From: Candidatus Thorarchaeota archaeon
Lineage (GTDB): Archaea; Asgardarchaeota; Thorarchaeia; Thorarchaeales; Thorarchaeaceae
Assembly (NCBI GenBank): GCA_019894665.1
Contig: JAGXOC010000008.1
Location: forward strand, 1-49,196
Reading direction: 5' to 3'
Length of the DNA: 49,196 bases
Shown here piece after piece: positions 15,932 to 25,735 of the stretch. Within the stretch, counting starts at the first letter, position 1. Each line of letters opens with the position of its first letter. The notes under the pieces were generated by a model. That model ran no database searches and was not told the DNA's origin. It worked only from the letters and a program-made list of their open reading frames with translations. Made by a program: the position numbers and the translations under genes.

Positions 15932-17509
15932 CTATTTGTATGTGTTCAGAGCACGAAGTGATAATGCTAGAAAGAAGTAAACTAGTGATAATGTAAAGAG
16001 TGGAAGAATCACTAGAATAAGCATGCTGTCGGAGAAAATTGCGACAAGGAGCACCATAATCGCGCCTAGTCCTAGATTGATGATTGGAAATGATAATGCC
16101 AAGGGAACTGGAAGAGTCTTCGGATCATTTGTCATGACAGGAACGTAAGCACCAAAAGCACTCCCGGTCGCGGTGAACAGAATTGTTAGCGGTGCTATCA
16201 GTGTAATTACAGCTAAATATCCTTCAATGTGAATGAAGTAAATCAAAAACCCGCAAGCAGGAATCACGGTAATTGCTACCTCGAACAAGCTCAACAGATA
16301 CTTTGATAGAATGATATCTCTGGGATTGAATGGCGAAGCTTTTAGTAGGTATATATTGTCCCGTTCATCAACAAAGCTTAGCATCGATGTGACACTACCC
16401 ATTTGGACAAATAGTATCATCATCAGGATGAATGCAGGAACTATGGCAAATGCCAAACCTATGGGCACGATAATCGGAGGGAACCAGATAGGCTTCACAA
16501 TATTCAGATATAGTACAAATACTGTACCAACAACCGCATAGATATACTTCCATATTTGCATCGGCGACCGAAGACGACTCCAGAAGTCCTTCATCATTAT
16601 CCAAATCATAGGATCAGTGAATTGGGATTTAGAGAAGTCTATCTCGCCACGGATTATCTTGCTGAATCTACCTTCTGTCTGTTCTCGTCCCTTGTTGTCC
16701 GAGAATAGCTCATAGTATTCATACCCGCAAATATTGGCTGTTAGGAGGAGGCAAACCATGAACCCAATCATGATGAAGATGATACTATACAAAGGAGGAA
16801 TTCCTTGAGAGAAGATTCCAGTGGATTCTGTAAGGAATAGAGCAAGAGCATTTGAGGGTGCCACATAGATTGCGGAAACATTCGACAAAAGCCACGGGTG
16901 TGCTGGGAGGAGTGCGATTGCTCCTAGAGCAATAACTATGAGATGACGCAGACGATGTTGAGTTTTTCGGGATATCCACAACCGAACATAGGAACTCATT
17001 GCACCCAAAAAGTAGTTGATTTCAAGGGAGATAATGATAATGGCAAGTAGAGAAACAGCTGCGAAGAACAGTAAACTGGCTGAGATCAGAAGGGGTAAAA
17101 TTGCTAGGACCCCAATTGTGATGAATGAAATCTTACGAAGGATTCTTCGTGCGTAGCGGCTCAAGAAAATCTGATGGGGTTTTACTGGTGCTGACATCAT
17201 CAGACTTTCATCCTCTAAAGTTAGAACTGCAGCAGGTCCCAGACCAAAATAACCACTTACGACTGATGATGCACTCAGAACTGCTGTAGCTGCAAAAATC
17301 ATACCCATATCGAGAGTTTCCTCAAGTAACACACTGAAATTGAAAAATAACGGTGCAAATGACACAAAAGTGGAGATCACAGAACTGACAAAAAATATTC
17401 CAAAGAAGGTTACGCTATAGAAAAGAAGCATAGAGGGACTAGTGATAGCTGATTTGAATTGATTGCGCAACATGCGAATCTCATTCTTCATGAGTTTGAA
17501 TGTTGACAA
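15932..17509 (-). CDS. ABC-2 type transporter permease
   Basis: 525-aa polytopic protein directly downstream of an ABC ATPase gene. Confidence 0.8.
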   Translation of the reverse strand: MSTFKLMKNEIRMLRNQFKSAITSPSMLLFYSVTFFGIFFVSSVISTFVSFAPLFFNFSVLLEETLDMGMIFAATAVLSASSVVSGYFGLGPAAVLTLEDESLMMSAPVKPHQIFLSRYARRILRKISFITIGVLAILPLLISASLLFFAAVSLLAIIIISLEINYFLGAMSSYVRLWISRKTQHRLRHLIVIALGAIALLPAHPWLLSNVSAIYVAPSNALALFLTESTGIFSQGIPPLYSIIFIMIGFMVCLLLTANICGYEYYELFSDNKGREQTEGRFSKIIRGEIDFSKSQFTDPMIWIMMKDFWSRLRSPMQIWKYIYAVVGTVFVLYLNIVKPIWFPPIIVPIGLAFAIVPAFILMMILFVQMGSVTSMLSFVDERDNIYLLKASPFNPRDIILSKYLLSLFEVAITVIPACGFLIYFIHIEGYLAVITLIAPLTILFTATGSAFGAYVPVMTNDPKTLPVPLALSFPIINLGLGAIMVLLVAIFSDSMLILVILPLFTLSLVYFFLALSLRALNTYK

Positions 17510-17523
17510 ATCTGAAGCACCTC

Positions 17524-18429
17524 TTACTCGGGAATGCCTCCGGTCAGGCTGAGAAAGATTTCTTCAAGGCTATTGGTGTCCGGATGAAGCTTTTGTAACT
17601 CTTCAAGTGTTCCATGCCCTACAACATCAGCCTCGTTCATTATCACAAACCTATCACAAAGGTCTGCAGCAACCTCGAGAATGTGTGTTGAGATTAAAAC
17701 TGCAGAACCTTCATCTCTTAGTCGTCTTAGTAGTTTCTTTAGATTCCAAGCACCTCGGGGATCGAGACCGTATATGGGTTCATCTAATGCCAGAATGTAT
17801 GGGGGTTCTCTCGCAAAGATACCTATCAATAGAGCACGCTGTAGATTTCCTTTAGACAGTGTACCAATGTAGGTATCAATGAACTCTTCAAACTGGAAGA
17901 GTTCCACAAATTCTCTCATCCTAATCAGAGCTGTTTCGTGAGGAACGCGGTAGATCCGAGAAGTAAACATCACATACTCGCGTGCCGTCAAACTCGGATA
18001 ACAAGTCGGCTTTTCAGGAATATAGCCAATTCGCTCCTTTGCGGATATCGCTTCGTCTACGATATCATATCCATCTACCTGGATTGAACCACTGGTTGCA
18101 CGGATGATCCCAGTTAGCATTCTAAGCGTTGTCGTCTTTCCAGCTCCATTCGGTCCTACAAGTCCGACAATTTCACCAGGTTCGACTCTGAGATTGAGTT
18201 TGCGTACCGCGGTCTTCTTACCAAAATTCTTTGTGACACTACTGATCTGTATAGCAGGTGATTCTAGTGCAATGGGTATTTTGGCATCTCTTTTCTCTAA
18301 CTCTTTCAATACTTTGTCGACAAGCCAACTCCGTTTGATGGTTCGCACGACAATTGGCACCTTTAAAACACGAGCAAGACGAAGTAGCTCATCACCAGGC
18401 ATTCTTTCAATATCAGCTCGTATCGTCAC
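17524..18429 (-). CDS. ABC transporter ATP-binding protein with N-terminal SAP/HeH-like extension
   Basis: Walker A GPNGAGKTTT, signature LSKGNLQRALL, Walker B YILALDEP; N-terminal GDELLRLARVLKVPIVVRTIKRSWLVDKVLKEL. Confidence 0.9.
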   Translation of the reverse strand: MTIRADIERMPGDELLRLARVLKVPIVVRTIKRSWLVDKVLKELEKRDAKIPIALESPAIQISSVTKNFGKKTAVRKLNLRVEPGEIVGLVGPNGAGKTTTLRMLTGIIRATSGSIQVDGYDIVDEAISAKERIGYIPEKPTCYPSLTAREYVMFTSRIYRVPHETALIRMREFVELFQFEEFIDTYIGTLSKGNLQRALLIGIFAREPPYILALDEPIYGLDPRGAWNLKKLLRRLRDEGSAVLISTHILEVAADLCDRFVIMNEADVVGHGTLEELQKLHPDTNSLEEIFLSLTGGIPE

Positions 18430-18521
18430 AGACCGTTACACTCCCGCCGAGGTGTCATGGTTATTACATGAGCGCTTTTAACTTCAGTCAATAATAAGTA
18501 AGTGGTCAACGTACGAATGCA

Positions 18522-19244
18522 CTAGGGCTTGCTGATGAAATGCTCAAGCTCGTATGGAATCTGTCTGACTAGTTTTAGATCCCAGTCAACAACTTGAGTT
18601 ACCAGAGGAAAGACCTCAACCCCATTAGCGTGAGCGAAACGAAGAGCATCACCAAATTTGGGATCTGTATTATCATTTGGAGAAAACACCTTGGCATCAG
18701 GTCTCTGAATCACAAAAATAATAGCTGATCGCTTTACTTGATTCTCTTTTAATGCTGCAGCCAGATGTCTAAGATGCCTTGCGCCTCTAGTGGTCGGTGA
18801 GTCTGGAAAGATAGCACGACCCTCCTCAACAAGAGTACATGATTTCACCTCAATGAATGATGCCCCTTTCGTGCTGGTCAGTTTGAAGTCAAAGCGGCCC
18901 TCGAAAGCACGAGGCTCGGGGATCACACTGTCATAATCCTTGAAGAACGGAAGCTCATAGGAACGGAGAAGTCTCTTGATGAATCGATTAGGTAAGTTTG
19001 AGTCTATAGAAACAAGAACTCCATTGTATTCAAGACCAATCATATCGTAGTCGGTCTTTCGGTGAGATGCTTTGTTCTCTCTGAGGAACACTTCATTTCC
19101 AGGAATCATCAGCTCAAGCATTCTCCCAGGATTGGGGATGAATGCTTCCGTGACTTGTCCATCAAGACGTACTCTACCTAGAAACCGGTTTGGTCTGTCT
19201 ATCAGGACAGCCTTTCTGATTCCCGCTGTTTTGGTCATAGTCAT
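18522..19244 (-). CDS. sfsA: SfsA family protein (sugar fermentation stimulation protein homologue)
   Basis: RFLGRVRLDGQVTEAFIPNPGRMLEL...GASFIEVKSCTLVEEGRAIFPDSPTTRGARHLRHL. Confidence 0.93.
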   Translation of the reverse strand: MTMTKTAGIRKAVLIDRPNRFLGRVRLDGQVTEAFIPNPGRMLELMIPGNEVFLRENKASHRKTDYDMIGLEYNGVLVSIDSNLPNRFIKRLLRSYELPFFKDYDSVIPEPRAFEGRFDFKLTSTKGASFIEVKSCTLVEEGRAIFPDSPTTRGARHLRHLAAALKENQVKRSAIIFVIQRPDAKVFSPNDNTDPKFGDALRFAHANGVEVFPLVTQVVDWDLKLVRQIPYELEHFISKP

Positions 19245-19344
19245 TTGTCTCCAATCAACACGTTCGATGATTCACAAGAAAACCTATTACCATTGATGCA
19301 TTAAGGATAATGCTAAAGCGCATTCCTGTGTGCTTTGTTAGGGA

Positions 19345-19599
19345 GTGGCTAGTTTGGCTAAGAAGAAACCTGCTGTAGAACCCCCACTAATAAGGCATGA
19401 TACTGCAAGTAAGTTCATTCACAATTTGTCTCATGATATCACAGGAATCACTCACAACATTATGGGTTATGCGACTCTTCTGGAAGAAGAAAACAACCCT
19501 GATTATATTAAAGGCATAAGCCGGCTTATAATGAAACTTAATGATAAGGTCAAAACTGCAGTTTCAGAAATCGATGACGGGGTTTTGAACGAGAAATAG
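19345..19599 (+). CDS. Small protein resembling a stand-alone DHp/HisKA domain
   Basis: KFIHNLSHDITGITHNIMGYATLLEEENNPDYIKGISRLIMKLNDKV reads like an H-box helix pair with no catalytic domain. Confidence 0.65.
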   Translation: MASLAKKKPAVEPPLIRHDTASKFIHNLSHDITGITHNIMGYATLLEEENNPDYIKGISRLIMKLNDKVKTAVSEIDDGVLNEK

Positions 19600-19605
19600 A
19601 AGTCT

Positions 19606-20706
19606 CTAAAGAAACTCTGTCAGACACAGTTGCTCGGATGCTTCCCGTAACCCAGATACTTTAACACCAACAAGACGGATGGATTTCTCTTGATCTCTGC
19701 GATGATCGAAAATCTCCACAGCCATCCTTTGGAGGACATCGGGGCTATCTGTTTCAACGGGTATGCTCTTACTACGTTGAATTGTTGAATAATCACTAAA
19801 TCGCATCTTGACTGTGACAGTCTTAAATCGAAGTGCTTTCGTTTGGAGTTTCTCTCCAATCCTGCCACACATCTTTCCTAGGGTCTCGTGAAGATATTCA
19901 ATTGCACCGGGTTCAACATCCTCCATGAATGTTCTATCCTTGGAGATTGACTTCCGTACTCTGGGCCCATTATCGATCAAGGGACGCTCATCTATCCCTC
20001 TTGCTCGGTGATAGAGCCAAGTGGACCCACGACCCATTGCAGGCCAAAGCTCAGGAATAGTCATTCGTTGAATCTGTCCGAGGGTCGTGATGTCGAACTT
20101 TTCAAGTCGCTCGGATGTCTTCCGGCCAATTCCATTGATAGCAGTGACTGGAAGTGGTTCAAGGAATTTCAAGACATCTAACGGATCAGGACCAACAACT
20201 GTGATTCCTCGAGGTTTGTTCATCCCAGTTGCAACTTTGGCAACAGACATGCTGGGAGCGGCTCCAATTGAACAAGGCAGTTTAGCATCATGCCAGATTG
20301 AATCTTGGATCCAAGAGGCAAGATTTCTGGGGCTACCAAAGATCTCGACCCCCTCGGTCACCTCGATATATGCTTCATCTATACTCGCTCTTCGTACACG
20401 TCCCCCATCAGCATATTCACGCAGCACTTCCATGAACTCGTCAGCCGCGATGCCATAACTCTCAAACTCGCCATTCACAAAAGTCGCATCAGGACACAAA
20501 CGGTATGCTTGCGAAACGGGCATTCCTGAATGGATACCTTTCGCCCGTGCTTCATAGGAAGCTGCACGAACAACCCCTCGACCGTTTCCCCCTTTTGGAT
20601 CATGGCCTACACACACCGGACGTCCAGCAAGCTCTGGATGGTTTCTATGCTGCTCTACTGATGCGAAAAATGCGTCCATATCTACATGCATAATCCAGCG
20701 TGACAT
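19606..20706 (-). CDS. dinB: Y-family DNA polymerase IV (Dpo4/DinB)
   Basis: MHVDMDAFFASVEQ...PVCVG...SIDEAYIEV...NGIGRKTSERLEKFDI. Confidence 0.96.
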   Translation of the reverse strand: MSRWIMHVDMDAFFASVEQHRNHPELAGRPVCVGHDPKGGNGRGVVRAASYEARAKGIHSGMPVSQAYRLCPDATFVNGEFESYGIAADEFMEVLREYADGGRVRRASIDEAYIEVTEGVEIFGSPRNLASWIQDSIWHDAKLPCSIGAAPSMSVAKVATGMNKPRGITVVGPDPLDVLKFLEPLPVTAINGIGRKTSERLEKFDITTLGQIQRMTIPELWPAMGRGSTWLYHRARGIDERPLIDNGPRVRKSISKDRTFMEDVEPGAIEYLHETLGKMCGRIGEKLQTKALRFKTVTVKMRFSDYSTIQRSKSIPVETDSPDVLQRMAVEIFDHRRDQEKSIRLVGVKVSGLREASEQLCLTEFL

Positions 20707-20908
20707 TTACAACCCAGATAATGTACGTTCAATTACCATTAGCAGTTTCCAATTGACGTTGTTTTCTGGATGGAATCTGCAAGTCTTAGAGAGATGACCG
20801 AATGTAATGCGGGTATATGTCATCTGTCGTACATCCTAGAGAATTCTATATGCACATGGAGATAATTCAACATCCAACACCACCCATCAGCCACTAGCAG
20901 GACTACAC

Positions 20909-23194
20909 ATGAAAGAGCCAGGAACCGCGACAAACAACGATGTCAGTCAAGAAGAGGAAGCTGTACGGTACAGAGCGTTAGTAGACTCCATGAATGATGG
21001 GTTCGGTATCGTCAATGTAGAGGGTATCTTCACCTACGTAAATTCGCATTTTCATAGAATGCTCGAGTATAGCGAAGAGGACATGATTGGAAAAGCACTA
21101 CTTGATTTTGTAGATGAAAAAAATATGAAAATCATACGTGCGAATATCAGACAACGGACGAAGGGTGAAGCAACACGGTATGAAGTTGAGTGGACAAAAA
21201 GTACTGGCGAGCAAGTTCCTACCATAGTATCGGGAGCACCTATAATTGACAATGGTGAAAATCATCTAGGTTCATTTGCTGTCATTACGGACATTACTGA
21301 ATTAAGGGCATCACAAGTGGCGCTGGAAGAGAGTACAGAGATGATGCGAAGAATATTCGAAGAGTCCCAACTTGGAATTGAATTATTCGACTCAGAAGGA
21401 ATTCTCATTGCGGCGAATCGGGCGGCTTTGAAGATCGGGGGCATCTCAGAAATCAAGGATCTACTAGGTTTTAGTCTCTTTGATGACCCTAATGTACCGA
21501 ATGATATCAAGGCAAGCCTGATCAGAGGAAATCCTGTCAACTATGAGGTCGCTTTCGATTTTGATAAAGTGAAAAAAGAAGGTCTCTATGAAACAAGTCG
21601 TTCAGGTACAATGATCTTGGATGCTTGGGTCACACCATTAGGTCTAGAGAATGGCGATGAACTCAAAGGTTACTTGAGTCAGATGCTAGAGATAACAGAG
21701 GAGCGCCAAACTGAAGTAGCTCTTGAAGACACGGAGAAGCTCTACCAGCTTCTTGCGGAGAATGTAACAGACATTATTTTTATTTCAGACCTAGAGCTTA
21801 CTCTCACGTATATCAGTCCTTCAGCTGAGAATCTTCTTGGTTACACAGTAAAAGAACTAGATAGGAAATCTTTGATTGAGCTAATGGCTCCGGAGTCCGT
21901 GTGGACAGCAATTGAAGCTATGAAGGAGGCTCTAGAAGAAGAGAAAGTTGCAGACCAAACATTGACCAGAGGCGAATCCGCACCCCTTGAAATTCAGCTG
22001 AAGCGTAAAGATGGTTCCTCAGTTTGGACCGAAGTCGCCAGAACTTTCACTCGAGATTCTGAAGGAAAGCCAACAGGTGTATTAGGCGTAGCAAGGAATA
22101 TTGAGGAGAGAAAGGAAAGCCAAAAAACTCTAGTAAAATCAGAAGCAAAGTTTCGTTCTTTGGTAGATCAATCCTTCCAAGGAATACTGATTTTGCAGCA
22201 TGTACCTTTACAAATCAAGTTCTCAAATCCAGCTTTTGCAAGTTTTCTTGAAAGGAGTGTAGAAGAAGTTCTCGAATTCTCTCCAAAGGAAATTCAAGAC
22301 ATGATTCATCCAGATGATTGGGAAATAGCCATGACTCGCTTACAAGAGATTTTGGCAGGAGACCCCCCTACCAAGTTACCAATGGTCATTCGTATTTTCC
22401 AAAAGGACGGAGATATGCAGTGGCTTGAGCTCCAAGGGCATCGAATAGAGTTCGAAGGAGATCATGCTCTCCAAATCGTTGCTCTGAATGTGACTGAACA
22501 ACTTGCCGCTGAGAAATACCTTGAAACACAGAAAGAACGCGCAATGCATCTCATTGACCTGATGTCTCATGATTTCAGAAACCAGCTACAAATCATCCTG
22601 GGAAGCACAATGGTCATGGAGATGAAGCTCAAGGACCCAGATGCACGTCGTCTGCTTGGGCAAATTGTTTCATCAGTTGAAAGATGTCAAAGTATGATAT
22701 CGAAGGTCAAAGTAACTGAGCCCTTGATGTCAGTACCCCTGAGAATCAGAAAACTGAATACAACTATTGCATCGGTTGTAGAATCTTATAGTGACCAACA
22801 CATAGATGTGAAGTTTGAGATTTCGATGAATATTGATAACGCTCTCATAGATGCAGACCAATTCTTGGAACAACTACTAGGTAACTTGATTGAGAACGCT
22901 ATTGAACACAACCCTCGGGAAGAAAGGATAGTATGGATTTCACTCAAAGACAGCGGAGAGGGGTATGAGATTGCTATTGGTGATAATGGACAAGGCATAT
23001 CCAGCTCTCTAAAGACAGCAATCTTCGATGTATCAAGGCGTTACGGAGGAGTAGGACTCCATCAGACAAAACAAATCTGTGACAAGTACAGTGCACGTAT
23101 TGATGCCAGAGATCGTGTAAAGGGTGAATCATCAAAGGGTGCAGAGTTTATAGTATGGCTTCCAAAGACTGCTGAGCAAAGAAGTGGTTCATAG
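20909..23194 (+). CDS. Multi-PAS sensor histidine kinase
   Basis: About four PAS domains; H-box LMSHDFRNQLQIILGS; N-box GNLIENAIEH; G-box GDNGQGI; YGGVGLHQTKQI. Confidence 0.92.
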   Translation: MKEPGTATNNDVSQEEEAVRYRALVDSMNDGFGIVNVEGIFTYVNSHFHRMLEYSEEDMIGKALLDFVDEKNMKIIRANIRQRTKGEATRYEVEWTKSTGEQVPTIVSGAPIIDNGENHLGSFAVITDITELRASQVALEESTEMMRRIFEESQLGIELFDSEGILIAANRAALKIGGISEIKDLLGFSLFDDPNVPNDIKASLIRGNPVNYEVAFDFDKVKKEGLYETSRSGTMILDAWVTPLGLENGDELKGYLSQMLEITEERQTEVALEDTEKLYQLLAENVTDIIFISDLELTLTYISPSAENLLGYTVKELDRKSLIELMAPESVWTAIEAMKEALEEEKVADQTLTRGESAPLEIQLKRKDGSSVWTEVARTFTRDSEGKPTGVLGVARNIEERKESQKTLVKSEAKFRSLVDQSFQGILILQHVPLQIKFSNPAFASFLERSVEEVLEFSPKEIQDMIHPDDWEIAMTRLQEILAGDPPTKLPMVIRIFQKDGDMQWLELQGHRIEFEGDHALQIVALNVTEQLAAEKYLETQKERAMHLIDLMSHDFRNQLQIILGSTMVMEMKLKDPDARRLLGQIVSSVERCQSMISKVKVTEPLMSVPLRIRKLNTTIASVVESYSDQHIDVKFEISMNIDNALIDADQFLEQLLGNLIENAIEHNPREERIVWISLKDSGEGYEIAIGDNGQGISSSLKTAIFDVSRRYGGVGLHQTKQICDKYSARIDARDRVKGESSKGAEFIVWLPKTAEQRSGS

Positions 23195-24136
23195 AAGCTG
23201 TGAGAAGAACTCAGTTAAGTCAGTATTTCCTCCACTGATGATAACACCAACTCGTTTGTCGTATAGTTCATCTTTCATTTTGAGTAGTCCAGCCAGTGAT
23301 ACAGCCCCAGAGGGTTCAACAACCATTTTCATCCGTTCCCAAAGAAGTCTCATAGCGCCAACAATCTCTTCTTCTGTTACCGTTATAATTGAATCCACAT
23401 TCTTCTGGATGACCCTAAACGTCACCTCGCCAAGTTGGGTTCTGAGACCGTCAGCAATCGTGTTTGGATTAACACTGGGATAGATCTTACCATCTCTGAA
23501 AGAACGAAAGGCGTCATCAGCGTTTTCAGGCTCTACCGCAATCACTACTGATTTAGGACAAAGATTCTTGGTGGCTATCGAAGTACCACTTAAGAGACCT
23601 CCACCCCCTACTGGGCAGAATATATAATCCAAATCTTCTACTTCTTCAATGAGTTCCAAAGCGGCTGTTCCAGCTCCAGCTATTATCCGTTCGTCATTGT
23701 AAGGGTGAATCAGAACATAGTCATGCTTCTCGATCAGCTCATCAGCTACCTGAACTCTACTCTCAGTTGAGTTCTCACAAAATACAACCTCCGCACCATA
23801 TCCTCGGGTGGCGTTCACTTTGACCTGTGGTGAATTCTTAGGCATCACTATTGTGGCTTTGACTCCTATGAGTGAAGCAGCCAGAGCTAGAGCTTGCGCA
23901 TGATTTCCAGAAGAATGTGCAATGACACCTTTCTTTCGTTCTTCCTCAGTCAATTGTGATACGGTATTGAACGCACCTCTGAATTTGAAAGCACCAGCTC
24001 GCTGAAAATTCTCACATTTGAAGAAGACCTGACAATCAGTCAACTTGTCTATAGTTGATGATGTCATAACGGGGGTCCAAAGAGCATAGTCTCGAATCCG
24101 TTCATGTGCGTCATAGACATCCTGAATCCCGACCAT
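23189..24136 (-). CDS. PLP-dependent threonine/serine ammonia-lyase or serine racemase family
   Basis: FFKCENFQRAGAFKFRGAFN PLP-lysine motif; SSGNHAQALA; PVGGGGLLSG. Confidence 0.92.
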   Translation of the reverse strand: MVGIQDVYDAHERIRDYALWTPVMTSSTIDKLTDCQVFFKCENFQRAGAFKFRGAFNTVSQLTEEERKKGVIAHSSGNHAQALALAASLIGVKATIVMPKNSPQVKVNATRGYGAEVVFCENSTESRVQVADELIEKHDYVLIHPYNDERIIAGAGTAALELIEEVEDLDYIFCPVGGGGLLSGTSIATKNLCPKSVVIAVEPENADDAFRSFRDGKIYPSVNPNTIADGLRTQLGEVTFRVIQKNVDSIITVTEEEIVGAMRLLWERMKMVVEPSGAVSLAGLLKMKDELYDKRVGVIISGGNTDLTEFFSQLL

Positions 24137-24218
24137 GAATACTGACTGACGTGCGTTATAGAAAAACGTTACTCGAAACGTTTAACGCTACGTTTCCCCA
24201 AAGGATTCGAGAAGGACA

Positions 24219-24710
24219 ATGAGAGGAATTCGTAGGAAAGAGAAAGCCATTGAAAACAAGGATGAGATAATTGCCATTCTTCAGAAGGCTCAATACATCA
24301 CCGTAGCAATGAGTGTTAAAGATGAACCATATCTTGTCACTCTGAGTCATGGATATGACGTAGAGAATTACAGTATCTACTTTCACTGTGCCCAAGAGGG
24401 GAAGAAAGTGGATATTCTGAAAGAGAACAACATTGTGTGGGGCCAGGCTCTCGAAGATGCAGGGTATGCAGAGGGTTCCTGTGACCATCTTTATGCGACC
24501 GCTCAATTCAGGGGTCGAGTGACCTTTATCGAAGATCTTGAAGAAAAGGAACGAGCCCTGAAAATCATGATTCATGCTATTGACTCAGATCCTGTAAAAT
24601 TGATTGAGGAGCAGGTTACAGAGAAGTCTGTGAAAAATATCAAGATTGGGAGAATAGACATCGAATATATGTCTGGCAAGAAATCCAAGGAAGTCATCAT
24701 TTCACTCTAG
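24219..24710 (+). CDS. Pyridoxamine 5'-phosphate oxidase-like FMN-binding split-barrel protein
   Basis: VAMSVKDEPYLVTLSHGYDVENYSIYFHCAQEGKKVDILKENNIV. Confidence 0.85.
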   Translation: MRGIRRKEKAIENKDEIIAILQKAQYITVAMSVKDEPYLVTLSHGYDVENYSIYFHCAQEGKKVDILKENNIVWGQALEDAGYAEGSCDHLYATAQFRGRVTFIEDLEEKERALKIMIHAIDSDPVKLIEEQVTEKSVKNIKIGRIDIEYMSGKKSKEVIISL

Positions 24711-25137
24711 ATGAGTCGGTTAGATCCAAGAGTAAAGACACCACTTCATCTACTCTCTCAAATGGGACGAACAGATGGTCGTGGTAGAAGGCTGAAACTG
24801 CATTGACGCTGATTCCAGCTTCTGCTAGATGACCAGTTATAGCTGCTAGAAAACCAACAGCTTCAAGATCTGAATGGATGGAGAGCGTTACGAGACCCCA
24901 TGAAGAGTTGAAATCAAGCTCATTATCCTCAGCAACTACCTTTGTGACAATTACTGTTGATCCCTCACTTTCTCGGAAAACCAATAGTGGATTCTCTAGG
25001 GCTCCCAGTTGATTCTCTTGGATTGAGCAGAAAACATACTCTCCAGGTATAATTTCGGGCTTCATATCCCTAAGGAGAGATTTCAGATCAGATTCTCCCG
25101 ACATTTCGATCAGCCTGCTGTTACTTTGTACCACCAT
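24697..25137 (-). CDS. ACT-domain protein (ACT_3/CASTOR-like)
   Basis: WGLVTLSIHSDLEAVGFLAAITGHLAEAGISVNAVSAFYHDHLFVPFERVDEVVSLL. Confidence 0.85.
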   Translation of the reverse strand: MVVQSNSRLIEMSGESDLKSLLRDMKPEIIPGEYVFCSIQENQLGALENPLLVFRESEGSTVIVTKVVAEDNELDFNSSWGLVTLSIHSDLEAVGFLAAITGHLAEAGISVNAVSAFYHDHLFVPFERVDEVVSLLLDLTDSSRVK

Positions 25138-25663
25138 ATTTCTCCCATGATGTGATCTCCTCTAGAGGGAATCTTGTGCTATTACGTTCCTGATCCCCAT
25201 GACCTAAAGAAATCGAACATACAACACGCATGTCCTTAGGAATTCCAAGAGCTTCTCGAAATTGTGGCTCTATGTCTGTGTCCCGAACACCCATCCAACA
25301 GGTAGCTAATCCTAGAGAATGTGCTGCTAGCAGCATATTCTGTACTGCTTGATGAGGATCTGCAAGATGGTACCTTGGATGTTTTGCGGGATCTCCAAGA
25401 GCGACTATAACAACTGAAGATTCCTTCATGAACCGTCCGTAGTTATGGATGCCTGCAAGCTTAGTCCTCATCTCTTGATTTCGAATTATGATGAAGTGCC
25501 ACGGTTGCTTGTTTGATGCTGAAGGTGCCCATCTACCTGCTTGAAGGATTGTTTGAAGATCCTCCTCTTCAACATCATCGGACTTGTACTTTCTAATGCT
25601 TCTTCGATCTCTGATGGCCTTGATAGTATCCATAGTTTCTAGACTCCTATTTAACTGGGACAC
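25121..25663 (-). CDS. Nitroreductase family protein
   Basis: IRDRRSIRKYKSDDV...AGRWAPSASNKQPWHFIII...LGLATCWMG. Confidence 0.93.
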   Translation of the reverse strand: MSQLNRSLETMDTIKAIRDRRSIRKYKSDDVEEEDLQTILQAGRWAPSASNKQPWHFIIIRNQEMRTKLAGIHNYGRFMKESSVVIVALGDPAKHPRYHLADPHQAVQNMLLAAHSLGLATCWMGVRDTDIEPQFREALGIPKDMRVVCSISLGHGDQERNSTRFPLEEITSWEKYGGTK

Positions 25664-25735
25664 GAACCTGTAATATATTGCGCGCTATCATAAACCTAAA
25701 AGGTGGAATTTCTTCGCGCACGATACATCTGATCG

